From Candidatus Poribacteria bacterium (GTDB lineage: Bacteria; Poribacteria; WGA-4E; WGA-3G), in contig JAPOZO010000032.1 in NCBI GenBank assembly GCA_026706025.1, positions 28,514 to 92,513 on the forward strand: a DNA stretch of 64,000 nucleotides. Reading direction: 5' to 3'. The notes below the pieces were generated by a model. It ran no database searches. It was given only the letters and a program-made list of their open reading frames with translations, and was not told the DNA's origin. A program made the translations under genes and the position numbers. Every line of letters begins with the position of its first letter. The stretch's first letter is position 1. Positions 8,860 through 16,656 of the stretch are shown piece by piece.

Positions 8860-9028
8860 TGGCATTCTGCCGGTAATAGATAGGCTTTCGTCGATTTCAA
8901 TTGCGTATGCCCCGCGGGATTAGCCGCTGCCACCAAGGTATCCGTTTTAGGTTTGTTTGGTTAAATAGACGCTGCTCAGGCGAAATTGGAAACTGGAAGA
9001 ACTGCAAACAGGAGATACAAAAAAATTA

Positions 9029-9057
9029 TTGACATTCTTAAAGTTGTGTTGTATACT
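9029..9057 (+). promoter_or_regulatory. Strong sigma-70-type promoter
   Basis: TTGACA at 9029-9034 and TATACT at 9052-9057 with a 17-base spacer: a full consensus -35 and a 5/6 -10. It sits about 95 bases upstream of the 76-residue antitoxin-like gene, in an otherwise featureless 290-base gap (8860-9151). Confidence 0.7.
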
Positions 9058-9151
9058 CAATCTATCAATTGGATAATATCAGTTGTCTGTGTCCACCACA
9101 TTCATCATTATTGTTTGAGGTGCTTTGCACGCACTGAAACTGAGGTGAATC

Positions 9152-9382
9152 ATGTTAAAAACCGTTGAAGCTACAATTGATGAACAAGGCAATGTAAAAT
9201 TAGTGGAACCGGTTGCGTTGCCAAAACCTGCCCGGGCGTTCGTAACGATTTTCAGCGAGGAGCTCAATGTTCCTGAAACTGCCCTGCTAAGTGAAGCAGC
9301 GCTTGCTGAGCACTGGCTTCGTCCGGAGGAGGATGCCGCGTGGGCCCACTTACAGCATTTAGACCCAGAGAAATCGTCTTAA
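9152..9382 (+). CDS. Small antitoxin-like protein (orphan)
   Basis: 76 residues beginning MLKTVEATIDEQGNVKLVEP, with a short beta-rich N-terminus and an acidic C-terminus (ETALLSEAALAEHW, RPEEDAAWAHLQ). This resembles the small proteins common in cyanobacteria and poribacteria that are annotated as type II antitoxins or DUF2281-like. A GAGGTGA Shine-Dalgarno and the strong promoter at 9029-9057 support expression. No toxin gene lies next to it: the following gene, 21 bases on, is a sulfatase. The antitoxin assignment is tentative. Confidence 0.7.
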   Translation: MLKTVEATIDEQGNVKLVEPVALPKPARAFVTIFSEELNVPETALLSEAALAEHWLRPEEDAAWAHLQHLDPEKSS

Positions 9383-9403
9383 TCCACTTTCTATAGTAAA
9401 AAT

Positions 9404-10732
9404 ATGAACAAACCAAATATAATCTATATCCACTCACACGACACGGGACGGTATGTGCAACCTTACGGGCATGCGATTCCGACACCGAATATACAGAAAC
9501 TCGCGGAAGAGGGTGTCGTGTTCCGAAACTCGTTTTGTGCAAACCCGACCTGTTCGCCATCGCGAGCGGCACTCCTCACGGGACAGTGGGCACATAGCTG
9601 CGGTATGGGCGGATTGGCAAACCGCGGTTGGAGTCTTCCGGTACCGGAGCACCTCATAACCTACACCTTGAATCAAGCCGGCTACACCACCGCCTTGGCA
9701 GGATTCCAGCACGTCGTGCGAGATTTAAAAGAGACAGGTTACCAACGACTTTTATCTCAAGGCACCGTGCGCGCAGGTGCCGAAGAACGCGCACGCGACT
9801 TCATCGCTGAGAAACATGATGCGCCCTTCTTCTTAGATGTCGGGTTTGGTGAGACACATCGCCGAGCGAAAGGGTTTGATCCGCCACCAGAGGGCGAACC
9901 GAAGACGGATCCGCGCTATGTCAAACCGCCAGCACCGTTCCCTGATACGCCTGTAACCCGACAAGATATGGCAGAATACATAGATGCAGCCCGGACGCTT
10001 GATAGGAAAATGAGTGTGGTTTTTGACGCACTTGAGGAAAACGGAATCGCTGAAAACACGCTCGTGATATGCACGACTGACCACGGACTCGCCTTCCCCC
10101 GAATGAAATGCCATCTCAGTGATCACGGTATCGGTGTGATGCTCATCGTCCGCGGTCCCGGCGGTTTTGATGGTGGGCAAGTCGTGGATGGTCTGGTTAG
10201 TCAAATTGATCTGTTCCCCACTATTTGCGAATTGGCAGGTATTGATGCGCCTGCGTGGCTGCAAGGCACTTCCCTTCTACCGTTAGTTCGCGGCGAAGCG
10301 GACGATATTCGTGACGCTATTTTTGCTGAAGTCAACTATCACTGCTGTTATGAACCGCAGCGTGCTGTCCGGACCAAGCGGTGGAAATACATCCGACGCT
10401 ATGACAATGCGGAAAAGTGGGCATTGCCGAACTGTGACGATAGCATCAGCAAAACCTTTATGATGGAGCACGGTTGGGGTGATGATCCGGTTGAATCGGA
10501 GCGGTTGTACGATGTCGTGTTTGATGCGTCAGAGGCGCATAACCTTGCAGAGGATCCCAATTATGCGGATGTCCTGGTAGAGATGCGAGACCGTTTAGAG
10601 CAGTGGCGCGCAGAGACGGATGACCCGGTGAGCGAGAACCAGATTATGGTGCCGCCAGAGACGGCTGTGCTGAACGATCCGACAGACGTGTCACCGGGTG
10701 ATAAGCACTATCCGGCGCGCGAAATGGTGTAG
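9404..10732 (+). CDS. Type I sulfatase (CSPSR)
   Basis: 442 residues of the alkaline-phosphatase-like sulfatase family. The modification site is C50 in the CSPSR motif followed by LLTGQW; C50 would be converted to formylglycine. Metal-site strings HSHDTG (about 10-15) and TTDHGLAFPRMKCHLSDHG (the distal Asp/His and Lys) are present. No signal peptide is seen, so cytoplasmic action or an unrecognised export route is implied. It would cleave sulfate esters or sulfamates, substrate unknown; the HSHDTGRYV start is typical of heparan-N-sulfatase-like members. It follows the antitoxin-like gene by 21 bases, without an obvious Shine-Dalgarno. Confidence 0.93.
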   Translation: MNKPNIIYIHSHDTGRYVQPYGHAIPTPNIQKLAEEGVVFRNSFCANPTCSPSRAALLTGQWAHSCGMGGLANRGWSLPVPEHLITYTLNQAGYTTALAGFQHVVRDLKETGYQRLLSQGTVRAGAEERARDFIAEKHDAPFFLDVGFGETHRRAKGFDPPPEGEPKTDPRYVKPPAPFPDTPVTRQDMAEYIDAARTLDRKMSVVFDALEENGIAENTLVICTTDHGLAFPRMKCHLSDHGIGVMLIVRGPGGFDGGQVVDGLVSQIDLFPTICELAGIDAPAWLQGTSLLPLVRGEADDIRDAIFAEVNYHCCYEPQRAVRTKRWKYIRRYDNAEKWALPNCDDSISKTFMMEHGWGDDPVESERLYDVVFDASEAHNLAEDPNYADVLVEMRDRLEQWRAETDDPVSENQIMVPPETAVLNDPTDVSPGDKHYPAREMV

Positions 10733-10750
10733 TCCCACTAAAAAGAGCTA

Positions 10751-10782
10751 TGTTCGGGTGGGCATAGAGACCTGCCCGAACA
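10751..10782. terminator. Bidirectional hairpin between convergent genes
   Basis: Stem TGTTCGGG / CCCGAACA with a 16-base loop, placed exactly between the convergent sulfatase and ThuA genes. There is no long T-run on either strand, so it may be a factor-dependent or bidirectional terminator, or an mRNA end stabiliser. Confidence 0.6.
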
Positions 10783-10806
10783 TACGAAACGAATTGTCCG
10801 GGTTGC

Positions 10807-11442
10807 CTAAAGCCGATTGCCTGCCCATAGCGCGCCTCGGCGGATGACCGTCTGAAAACTCTGATTCTCAAGTACTGCCATATCGTGCCCGAGCGCGAAG
10901 TAGAAGACCCTACCCTCACCGTAGGTATGGTGAAACGCCATGACGTGCGTTTCATCTTTCGTCTCATCGTAGGCGTGCATCAGATGGTGTGATGTATCAG
11001 GATTATGCTTCAGGTAGTAGAGTTCATCTGTCGCCTCAAAATCAGATAAACCTTCAGTAATCGGATGATTCGGATCGCCGACATTAACGGTGAAGTCCAT
11101 ATACGGACTGTGCCCGTCGAAGAACCCGTTGAGCATACCGTGGTAGCCTTCTGCTTCCCTGAACGAAGCGGCCGCGGTATGTAGTCCAAAGAATCCACCG
11201 CCTGTTCGGATATAGTTGAGCAGCCCATTCTCTTGTGCGGCTGTGAGTTCCCCAACATCGGTGTAGAAAAGCACAGTGTCATATCCTTCAAGTCCATCTG
11301 CGAGCACATTGTAGTCCTGTGAGAAATCGGCTTCAATGGTGTCGGTGTTGTTCAGCATAGATGTCAGGAACTGCCCGTTTCCGGCATGATCGTGGTATAT
11401 TCCTTCGGTTCCGACAAATATAAGTAATTTAAGAGTCTCCAT
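10807..11442 (-). CDS. ThuA-like domain protein
   Basis: 211 residues of the ThuA class I glutamine-amidotransferase-like fold (trehalose-utilisation family). Visible motifs are GTEGIYHDHAGN at the N-terminus, GGGFFGLHTAAASF near residue 80, HPITEGL, and YGEGRVFYFALGHD near the C-terminus. The biochemical role is unsettled in the family; members sit in sugar-catabolism operons with Gfo/Idh/MocA proteins and sulfatases, as here. The start has AGGGAG three bases upstream, and the gene follows the zinc dehydrogenase by 10 bases, so the two are co-transcribed. Confidence 0.9.
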   Translation of the reverse strand: METLKLLIFVGTEGIYHDHAGNGQFLTSMLNNTDTIEADFSQDYNVLADGLEGYDTVLFYTDVGELTAAQENGLLNYIRTGGGFFGLHTAAASFREAEGYHGMLNGFFDGHSPYMDFTVNVGDPNHPITEGLSDFEATDELYYLKHNPDTSHHLMHAYDETKDETHVMAFHHTYGEGRVFYFALGHDMAVLENQSFQTVIRRGALWAGNRL

Positions 11443-11452
11443 TTCGTCTCCC

Positions 11453-12484
11453 TTAATTGTTGGGCATCACGAGAACTTTGACAGATCCGTGTTCATCGCG
11501 CCCTGCAGCGACAGCGAATGCCTCGTTAATATCGTCTAAGTCAAACCGGTGCGTGACGAGCGGGGTCGGATCAAGTTTACCAGCGGCGAGTAGATCAATA
11601 GCGACTTGGAATTCGGTTTTCCCACCGCGCCTGCCGTAACAGAAGGACCAGATGACTGTCAGCTCTCGGCTCCGTGCGAATCGCTCTGAAAAAGTGAGCG
11701 GTGTTCGGTGTCCACCGACCATACAGACACGTCCGCGTTTCGCTGCAATCTCTGTCGCTTGTTCCAATGTGTTCGCTGTGCCACCGACTGCTTCAAAAAC
11801 GACATCAGCCCCGCGTCCGTCGCTCCAGTCCTTGATAGCCTCTACAGCGTCTGTTTTATCTACATTGATGGGCACAGCACCCACCGCATCGTAGGCAATC
11901 TGTATCGGTCCATCCGGCTTTCCTAACATAGCGATAGAGGTCGCGCCTGCGACATCTGCTACCTGCGCAATTGTCAATCCCACGGGACCACTACCGATAA
12001 TAGCGACGCGATCGCCGGGTGATACCATTGCTCTGTTGACAGCATGTACCGCCACTGCGTAGACTTCTGCCAATGCGCCACCTTCAGGAGAGACGCTTTC
12101 CGGCAATGAATATACGTTTGCCATCCGTGCGACCATAAACTCTGCGAAACCGCCGCCACCGTGCCGTAAATTTCCGCAGATATTATAGTAGCCGTTATAG
12201 CATTCCGGGCAATTGTTACACGGGCTAATCGGTTCAACCGCCACACGCGCGCCCTTGTCATATTCCGTAACATCTTTGCCCGTATCAATAATAAGTCCTG
12301 CCAATTCATGTCCGCCAATGCGTGGGGATAAAGGCTTTTCTGGTGGGTGATGGTACCCGTGCAGATCACTGCCACAGATCCCTGATGCTTCTACTTGGAC
12401 CAGGACTTGCCCTTCTTCGGGTGTAGGGTCTGGTACCGTTTCAACCCTTATGTCTTTTCCACCGTAAAATTGTGCAGCTTTCAC
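11453..12484 (-). CDS. Zinc-dependent dehydrogenase (threonine/sorbitol dehydrogenase type)
   Basis: 343 residues, MDR superfamily. Catalytic zinc ligands are C37 (GICGSD) and H59-E60 (GHE). The structural-zinc loop is complete (C89, C92, C95, C103 in CNNCPECYNGYYNIC). The Rossmann motif IIGSGPVGLTIA lies at about 162-173. It probably oxidises a polyol or sugar alcohol. The start codon is GTG at 12484, preceded by GAGGAG six bases upstream. It forms a two-gene unit with ThuA and is divergent from the Gfo/Idh/MocA gene at 12727, so the three may act in one pathway. Confidence 0.92.
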   Translation of the reverse strand: MKAAQFYGGKDIRVETVPDPTPEEGQVLVQVEASGICGSDLHGYHHPPEKPLSPRIGGHELAGLIIDTGKDVTEYDKGARVAVEPISPCNNCPECYNGYYNICGNLRHGGGGFAEFMVARMANVYSLPESVSPEGGALAEVYAVAVHAVNRAMVSPGDRVAIIGSGPVGLTIAQVADVAGATSIAMLGKPDGPIQIAYDAVGAVPINVDKTDAVEAIKDWSDGRGADVVFEAVGGTANTLEQATEIAAKRGRVCMVGGHRTPLTFSERFARSRELTVIWSFCYGRRGGKTEFQVAIDLLAAGKLDPTPLVTHRFDLDDINEAFAVAAGRDEHGSVKVLVMPNN

Positions 12485-12663
12485 AACAGTCTCCTCGAAA
12501 ATTAGTAGTCTGTTTGGAATATAGCACAGACAGTGAAATGTGTCAACGGGTTATTCAAGGAACAGTTGTCAGTTAAGGATAGCGAGCGACAAGAAGTACC
12601 CAAGCAAAAACACTCGCTCCTACCATAAGAGGGTGTTGATGCATCGCAGATTAGAAAAACCTC

Positions 12664-12693
12664 TTGACTTCTAAGCCCAAAATGCATTAAAAT
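12664..12693 (+). promoter_or_regulatory. Sigma-70-type promoter for the Gfo/Idh/MocA gene
   Basis: TTGACT (12664-12669), an 18-base spacer and TAAAAT (12688-12693), each 5/6 matches to consensus, 34 bases before the ATG at 12727. Upstream, 12575-12630 contains an imperfect AGCGAG...CTCGCTCC inverted repeat. Confidence 0.55.
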
Positions 12694-12726
12694 CAAAAGC
12701 ATACAATACGTAACGAGGAGATGGAA

Positions 12727-13785
12727 ATGAGAACAGTTAAATTAGGATTGATTGGGGCGGGTGGTATTGCCCAGGCGCACTGCGGCACACTTGCAGATAT
12801 CAAAGGTGCTGAAATTATTGCCGCCGCCGACCTTGTCCCTGCAAACCTGGAGCGCGCAAAAGAACGGTGGGGTATCAAACGCACGTTCAACGATTATAAC
12901 GAGATGCTCAAAATGGACGAGATTGAGGCGGTCTACGTCTGCACTCCAACAGGTGTACACGCTGCACCAACAGTGGCTGCGCTGAACGCAGGCAAACACG
13001 TTTTCTGTGAGAAGCCGATGGAGGCGACGTTGGACGCTGCCGCTTCAATGTGGCATGCCGCAAAAGAAAACGATAAAATATTGATGGTCGGTTTGAAACT
13101 CCGTTATTCGCCACAGGTAATCAAGGCAAAAGAGATCGTTGATGCTGGCACGCTCGGCGATATCTACTACGTTGAGACCGTCGCGGATCGGCGGCGCGGG
13201 AACCCCGGTGGTAGTTTTATCCGAAAGGCGACAGCGGGTTTAGGCGCGTCTGCGGACATCGGTGTGTATGCGCTTGATACTGCTCTCTATCTGATGGGAC
13301 ACCCGAAACCTGTCGCAGTCTCTGGTATCACCTCTAACTACCTGAGTCTGCACAATACATGGAACCCTGCTCTTAAAGAGACTGAGGTCGAAGATTTTGG
13401 TGTCGGTTGGGTGGTCTTCGAGAACGGGGCGCGTATGGTATTCAAGACGTGCTGGTGCATGAACATGGATTCACTCGGCGGGACGATTTTCCTCGGCAAA
13501 AAAGCGGGATTACGTCTCGGTATTGGCGAAGTCCGTGGCCCAGAGGAAGGCGTACGCGTCTATGGCGATAAAGACGGTGAGATTTTTGATCAAGAGTTCA
13601 CTAATTTTGAATCGGTAAGTGTATTCCACGAAGAAGATTCGGCGTTTATTGACGCTGTCCGTGAAGGAAAACCTTCGCCGATTGATCCGTACGGCGTTAT
13701 GCTTACCAACGTTATCATCCAAGGCGTTATTGATTCTTCAAATGCAGGCGGACGCGAAGTCGCGGTGACAGTGCCAACACTGTAG
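12727..13785 (+). CDS. Gfo/Idh/MocA-family oxidoreductase
   Basis: 352 residues. The Rossmann motif LGLIGAGGIAQAH lies at about 6-18, the family motif FCEKPME at about 95-101, and a typical C-terminal domain with KLRYSPQ and DIGVYALD strings follows. It is predicted to be an NAD(P)-dependent sugar or inositol dehydrogenase; the substrate is unknown. The start at 12727 has GAGGAG six bases upstream; the ATG two codons earlier touches the Shine-Dalgarno and is unlikely. It stands alone between the divergent dehydrogenase/ThuA pair and the RDD-PspA block. Confidence 0.9.
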   Translation: MRTVKLGLIGAGGIAQAHCGTLADIKGAEIIAAADLVPANLERAKERWGIKRTFNDYNEMLKMDEIEAVYVCTPTGVHAAPTVAALNAGKHVFCEKPMEATLDAAASMWHAAKENDKILMVGLKLRYSPQVIKAKEIVDAGTLGDIYYVETVADRRRGNPGGSFIRKATAGLGASADIGVYALDTALYLMGHPKPVAVSGITSNYLSLHNTWNPALKETEVEDFGVGWVVFENGARMVFKTCWCMNMDSLGGTIFLGKKAGLRLGIGEVRGPEEGVRVYGDKDGEIFDQEFTNFESVSVFHEEDSAFIDAVREGKPSPIDPYGVMLTNVIIQGVIDSSNAGGREVAVTVPTL

Positions 13786-13876
13786 CGAACACAATATCAT
13801 GGTGCGAGGTGGTTGTGCCTTGCACCTTCTTCTGCACGCTATTTCGCTATCCTTTTTCGCCTTTGCTGACTCTACA

Positions 13877-13894
13877 TATATGTACGTACATATA
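13877..13894. promoter_or_regulatory. 18-bp perfect palindrome upstream of the RDD-PspA block (candidate operator)
   Basis: TATATGTACGTACATATA is a perfect inverted repeat ending 16 bases before the ATG at 13911. It overlaps a plausible -10 (TATAAC, 13891-13896), with CTGACT at 13866-13871 as a weak -35 (19-base spacing). A dimeric repressor bound here would block the promoter. The operator role is inferred; the palindrome itself is plainly seen. Confidence 0.55.
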
Positions 13895-13910
13895 ACAGAG
13901 GTTTTTCAGG

Positions 13911-15089
13911 ATGAAGTTTATTGAGGTTGCGGGTAAAAAACTCAAATTGGGATCACGATTTGCGCGGTTATTTGCGTTTCTTATAGATGGAATGCTCGTA
14001 GCAGGTGTGCTGTCAATTTTGGCTTTTCTGTTTGATGCAATGGGTTCCGGTATTGGCCCGAGTCTTATTCGGATTGGATTGCTCAGTGCATTGCTGTGGA
14101 CCCTGGGTCCTAAAACTAAAGTAGATGAAGATGTATTCCCTCTCGTGCAAATGTCTATAATTGGTCTTTTCGGACCGTGGCTGAACTATAGTTTAGACAC
14201 TCTACTCTGGGGCAGTGCAGCAATAGGGGCAGCTATTCTGCTTTTTATGGATGGCTTCGGTGATGGGCAAGGTCCCGGCAAGAAGCTGCTGTCCCTACAA
14301 GTGCTTCGATTGAAAAATGGTAAACCCTGCTCCTTTAAAGATTCTTTTGTTCGCCGTCTGACCAGCATCTTTCAACCCCTGGATTCCTTCTGGACTTTTG
14401 GCAAACAACGGCAGCGGATGGGAGATAAGTTAGCGGAGACGGTTGTGGTAAAGCTTGATCCAGTGCCAGAAGTTTTGGAAACCGAAACCGAAGATCCTGA
14501 GAAAATTTTAGAGAACGCTATCGTTGAGATGACAAACCGGCTTTCAGATGCACGCCAGAAAGTTGATGCCTCTGTAGGTGTTGAAAAACTGTTTAAGAAT
14601 GCTTATGAAGGTGCTATCGCCCAAGCGGAAAACTGGCAAGAGCGTGCTATTATTAACCTCAAGGCGGGACGAGAGGATTTGGCAAGGGAAGACCTCGGAA
14701 AACGTAACGAATACCAGCGATTGGCAGACCAGTACAAAAAGCAAGGGGAAGAACAGGAACAGGTTGTCCAAACTCTTAGCGACCTCCTTGAGCATCTCCA
14801 GCAGAAAACCATGGAAGCGGAAGGGCAAAAGGCGACTGTCGTCGCACAACACAGAAATATCGATGCCGAAGTGCATCTCCGCGAGATGCTGAAAGAGATA
14901 GAAAACAATCAAGCATTTGAGACACTTGCGAATATGGAGAAAAAAGCGACGGAGGCAGCCACTTTGGCAAAGGCGGCTGCTGAAACCGATGTCGCATATC
15001 AAAATGCGGCACTGGAGCGTGAATTTTCGGGTTATGCCGAAGAAGCGTCGCTTGATAAAGACCTCACTGAATTGAAAGCCAAATTATAG
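13911..15089 (+). CDS. RDD membrane domain fused to PspA/IM30-like coiled coil (paralogue 1)
   Basis: 392 residues. Residues 1-14 carry a motif shared by all three paralogues (hAGKKhxL). Residues 15-183 form an RDD domain: RFARLFAFLIDG, membrane helices near 23-43, 53-65, 80-93 and 98-113, FMDGFGDGQGPGKKLLSLQVL, and RQRMGDKLAETVVV. Residues 194-392 match PspA/IM30 from helix 1 onward: EDPEKILENAIVEM, WQERAIINLKAGREDLARE, and AFETLANMEKKATEA (PspA helix-5-like). The usual membrane-binding helix 0 of PspA appears to be replaced by the RDD module. PspA/IM30 proteins are ESCRT-III relatives that polymerise on membranes and repair them; RDD proteins are membrane modules, some linked to ion transport. 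First of three tandem copies, behind a palindrome. Confidence 0.9.
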   Translation: MKFIEVAGKKLKLGSRFARLFAFLIDGMLVAGVLSILAFLFDAMGSGIGPSLIRIGLLSALLWTLGPKTKVDEDVFPLVQMSIIGLFGPWLNYSLDTLLWGSAAIGAAILLFMDGFGDGQGPGKKLLSLQVLRLKNGKPCSFKDSFVRRLTSIFQPLDSFWTFGKQRQRMGDKLAETVVVKLDPVPEVLETETEDPEKILENAIVEMTNRLSDARQKVDASVGVEKLFKNAYEGAIAQAENWQERAIINLKAGREDLAREDLGKRNEYQRLADQYKKQGEEQEQVVQTLSDLLEHLQQKTMEAEGQKATVVAQHRNIDAEVHLREMLKEIENNQAFETLANMEKKATEAATLAKAAAETDVAYQNAALEREFSGYAEEASLDKDLTELKAKL

Positions 15090-15146
15090 CAATAAAAGTT
15101 CATCCGGCGGGCACCGTCCAAACACAAAAGATTTTAGGATTCACAG

Positions 15147-16226
15147 ATGAAGTCTATCAAAATTGCAGGAAAAAAATTCAAATTAGCATCCCGCCTGACA
15201 CGGTTATATGCTTTCTTCATAGATGTCGCACTGATTGGTGCCGCACAATCAGTTTTAGCATTTTTTCTTTCGTTGGTAGCAGTCCTGTTTCTCCATCAAA
15301 ACTCTTGGTCAATTGGAATTGGATTCATCCCCTTTGTCGCTCTGTTCAGTCTTGCTTTGTGGATATTCGGTCTGTTTTTTATGGATGGCTTCAGAAAGGG
15401 GCAGGGCATAGGAAAGAAGTTGTTGTCGCTACAAGTACTTCGTTTGAAAGATGGCAAACCGTGTACTTTCAAAGACGCTTTTCTTCGCCGTTTCGCGGGT
15501 CTCCTGCAACCCTTTGACTTACTCTGGTTCCTTGGTAAAAAACAGCAACGCCTTGGAGATAAGTTCGCAGAGACGGTTGTTGTGGAATTTGAACCGGAAC
15601 CGGAACAGCTTGAAGCTGAAACCGAAGACCCAGAGCAGGTTTTAGAGAATGCCATGGTTGAAATGAAAAACCGTCTCACAGAGGCGAGCGAGAAGGTTGA
15701 TGCCTCTATTGGGGTTGAAAAACAGTTTCAAGATGCTTACGAAGGCGCGGTTCTGCAAGCGGATCGGTGGCAAGACCGCGCTGTTATCTCTCTGAAAGCA
15801 GGACGTGAGGATTTGGCACGCGAAGATTTGGAAAAACGGAATGAATACCGGCGACTGGCAGACGACTATAAAACGCAGTGGGAAGAACAGAAACAGATCG
15901 TCCGATCACTGAGCGATCTCTTGGAGCATCTCCAACAGAAGATGACGGAGGCACAAGGTCAAAAAACGGCGATCGTCGCGAAACACAGAAACGTTGATGC
16001 GGAAACCCATTTGCGAGAGATGCTGAAAGAGATACAAGACAGTAAGGCATTTGAGACGCTGGCAAAGATGGAGCAGGACGCGACGGAGGCAGCCACTTTG
16101 GCGAAAGCTGCAGCTGAGGTAGATGTTGAATACCAAGATACGGAATTAGCGCGTGAATTCGCGGGTTACGCTGAAGAAGCATCACTCGACAAGGACCTTG
16201 CTGAATTAAAAGCAAAAGTTCAGTAG
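15147..16226 (+). CDS. RDD-PspA/IM30 fusion protein (paralogue 2)
   Basis: 359 residues with the same layout as paralogue 1: a conserved N-terminal motif (IKIAGKKFKLASR), an RDD domain at about 15-147 with hydrophobic segments near 24-48 and 57-79 (the loop between them is shorter than in paralogue 1), then the PspA/IM30 coil at about 160-359 (EDPEQVLENAMVEM, WQDRAVISLKAGREDLARE, KAFETLAKMEQDATEA). The C-terminus GYAEEASLDKDLAELKAK is almost identical to paralogue 1. It starts 57 bases after paralogue 1, with AGGA upstream, so it is in the same transcript. Sequence divergence is concentrated in the membrane part, suggesting that the coiled coil is under stronger constraint, perhaps for co-assembly. 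Confidence 0.9.
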   Translation: MKSIKIAGKKFKLASRLTRLYAFFIDVALIGAAQSVLAFFLSLVAVLFLHQNSWSIGIGFIPFVALFSLALWIFGLFFMDGFRKGQGIGKKLLSLQVLRLKDGKPCTFKDAFLRRFAGLLQPFDLLWFLGKKQQRLGDKFAETVVVEFEPEPEQLEAETEDPEQVLENAMVEMKNRLTEASEKVDASIGVEKQFQDAYEGAVLQADRWQDRAVISLKAGREDLAREDLEKRNEYRRLADDYKTQWEEQKQIVRSLSDLLEHLQQKMTEAQGQKTAIVAKHRNVDAETHLREMLKEIQDSKAFETLAKMEQDATEAATLAKAAAEVDVEYQDTELAREFAGYAEEASLDKDLAELKAKVQ

Positions 16227-16254
16227 AGAGAAAAAAGCCGAAAGGAGTTTCATA

Positions 16255-16560
16255 GTGTTTATTGAGATCATCAATCCGGACGAAAGGTATAAGAACTCTT
16301 ACCGAGGGATGGTGAATATTGAGTATGTCCATCAGATTAAAATAATTAGGGGGCGACATCGTCAGTATGAGTTACACATTAATCTGTCAAACTCGCCCAG
16401 CATAGAACTGATCGGGACAAAAGAAGAATGCGAACAATTCTACGCGGAACTGAAAGCGGTATTGAAAACGCACAAACAATTGTCCACAGCCGATACGCTT
16501 ATTTTCCCGCCACAATTGCCATCAAAACCGTCAGCGGACGCGGCTGAAGAAGAGGTCTGA
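16255..16560 (+). CDS. 101-residue unknown protein inside the RDD-PspA block
   Basis: Starts at GTG 16255 with AAGGAG seven bases upstream, 28 bases after paralogue 2. Residues 1-55 alternate short beta-type stretches (FIEIINPD, VHQIKIIRGR, YELHINLSN, SIELIG), followed by a helix (TKEECEQFYAELKAVLKTH) and a proline-rich acidic tail. No signal peptide or membrane segment. I do not recognise the family; a small beta-sandwich or PH-like adaptor would fit the pattern but is a guess. Its position between paralogues 2 and 3 in the same orientation suggests a cytosolic partner of the fusion proteins. Confidence 0.75.
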   Translation: MFIEIINPDERYKNSYRGMVNIEYVHQIKIIRGRHRQYELHINLSNSPSIELIGTKEECEQFYAELKAVLKTHKQLSTADTLIFPPQLPSKPSADAAEEEV

Positions 16561-16656
16561 CCCTATCTTATTTTCCTTCTGAAACCGACTCGTAGCACTC
16601 ATTAACATCTTTTTTAGCAAGAGCAGATTCTCATAGAAAAGAAGGAGTTTCCAACG

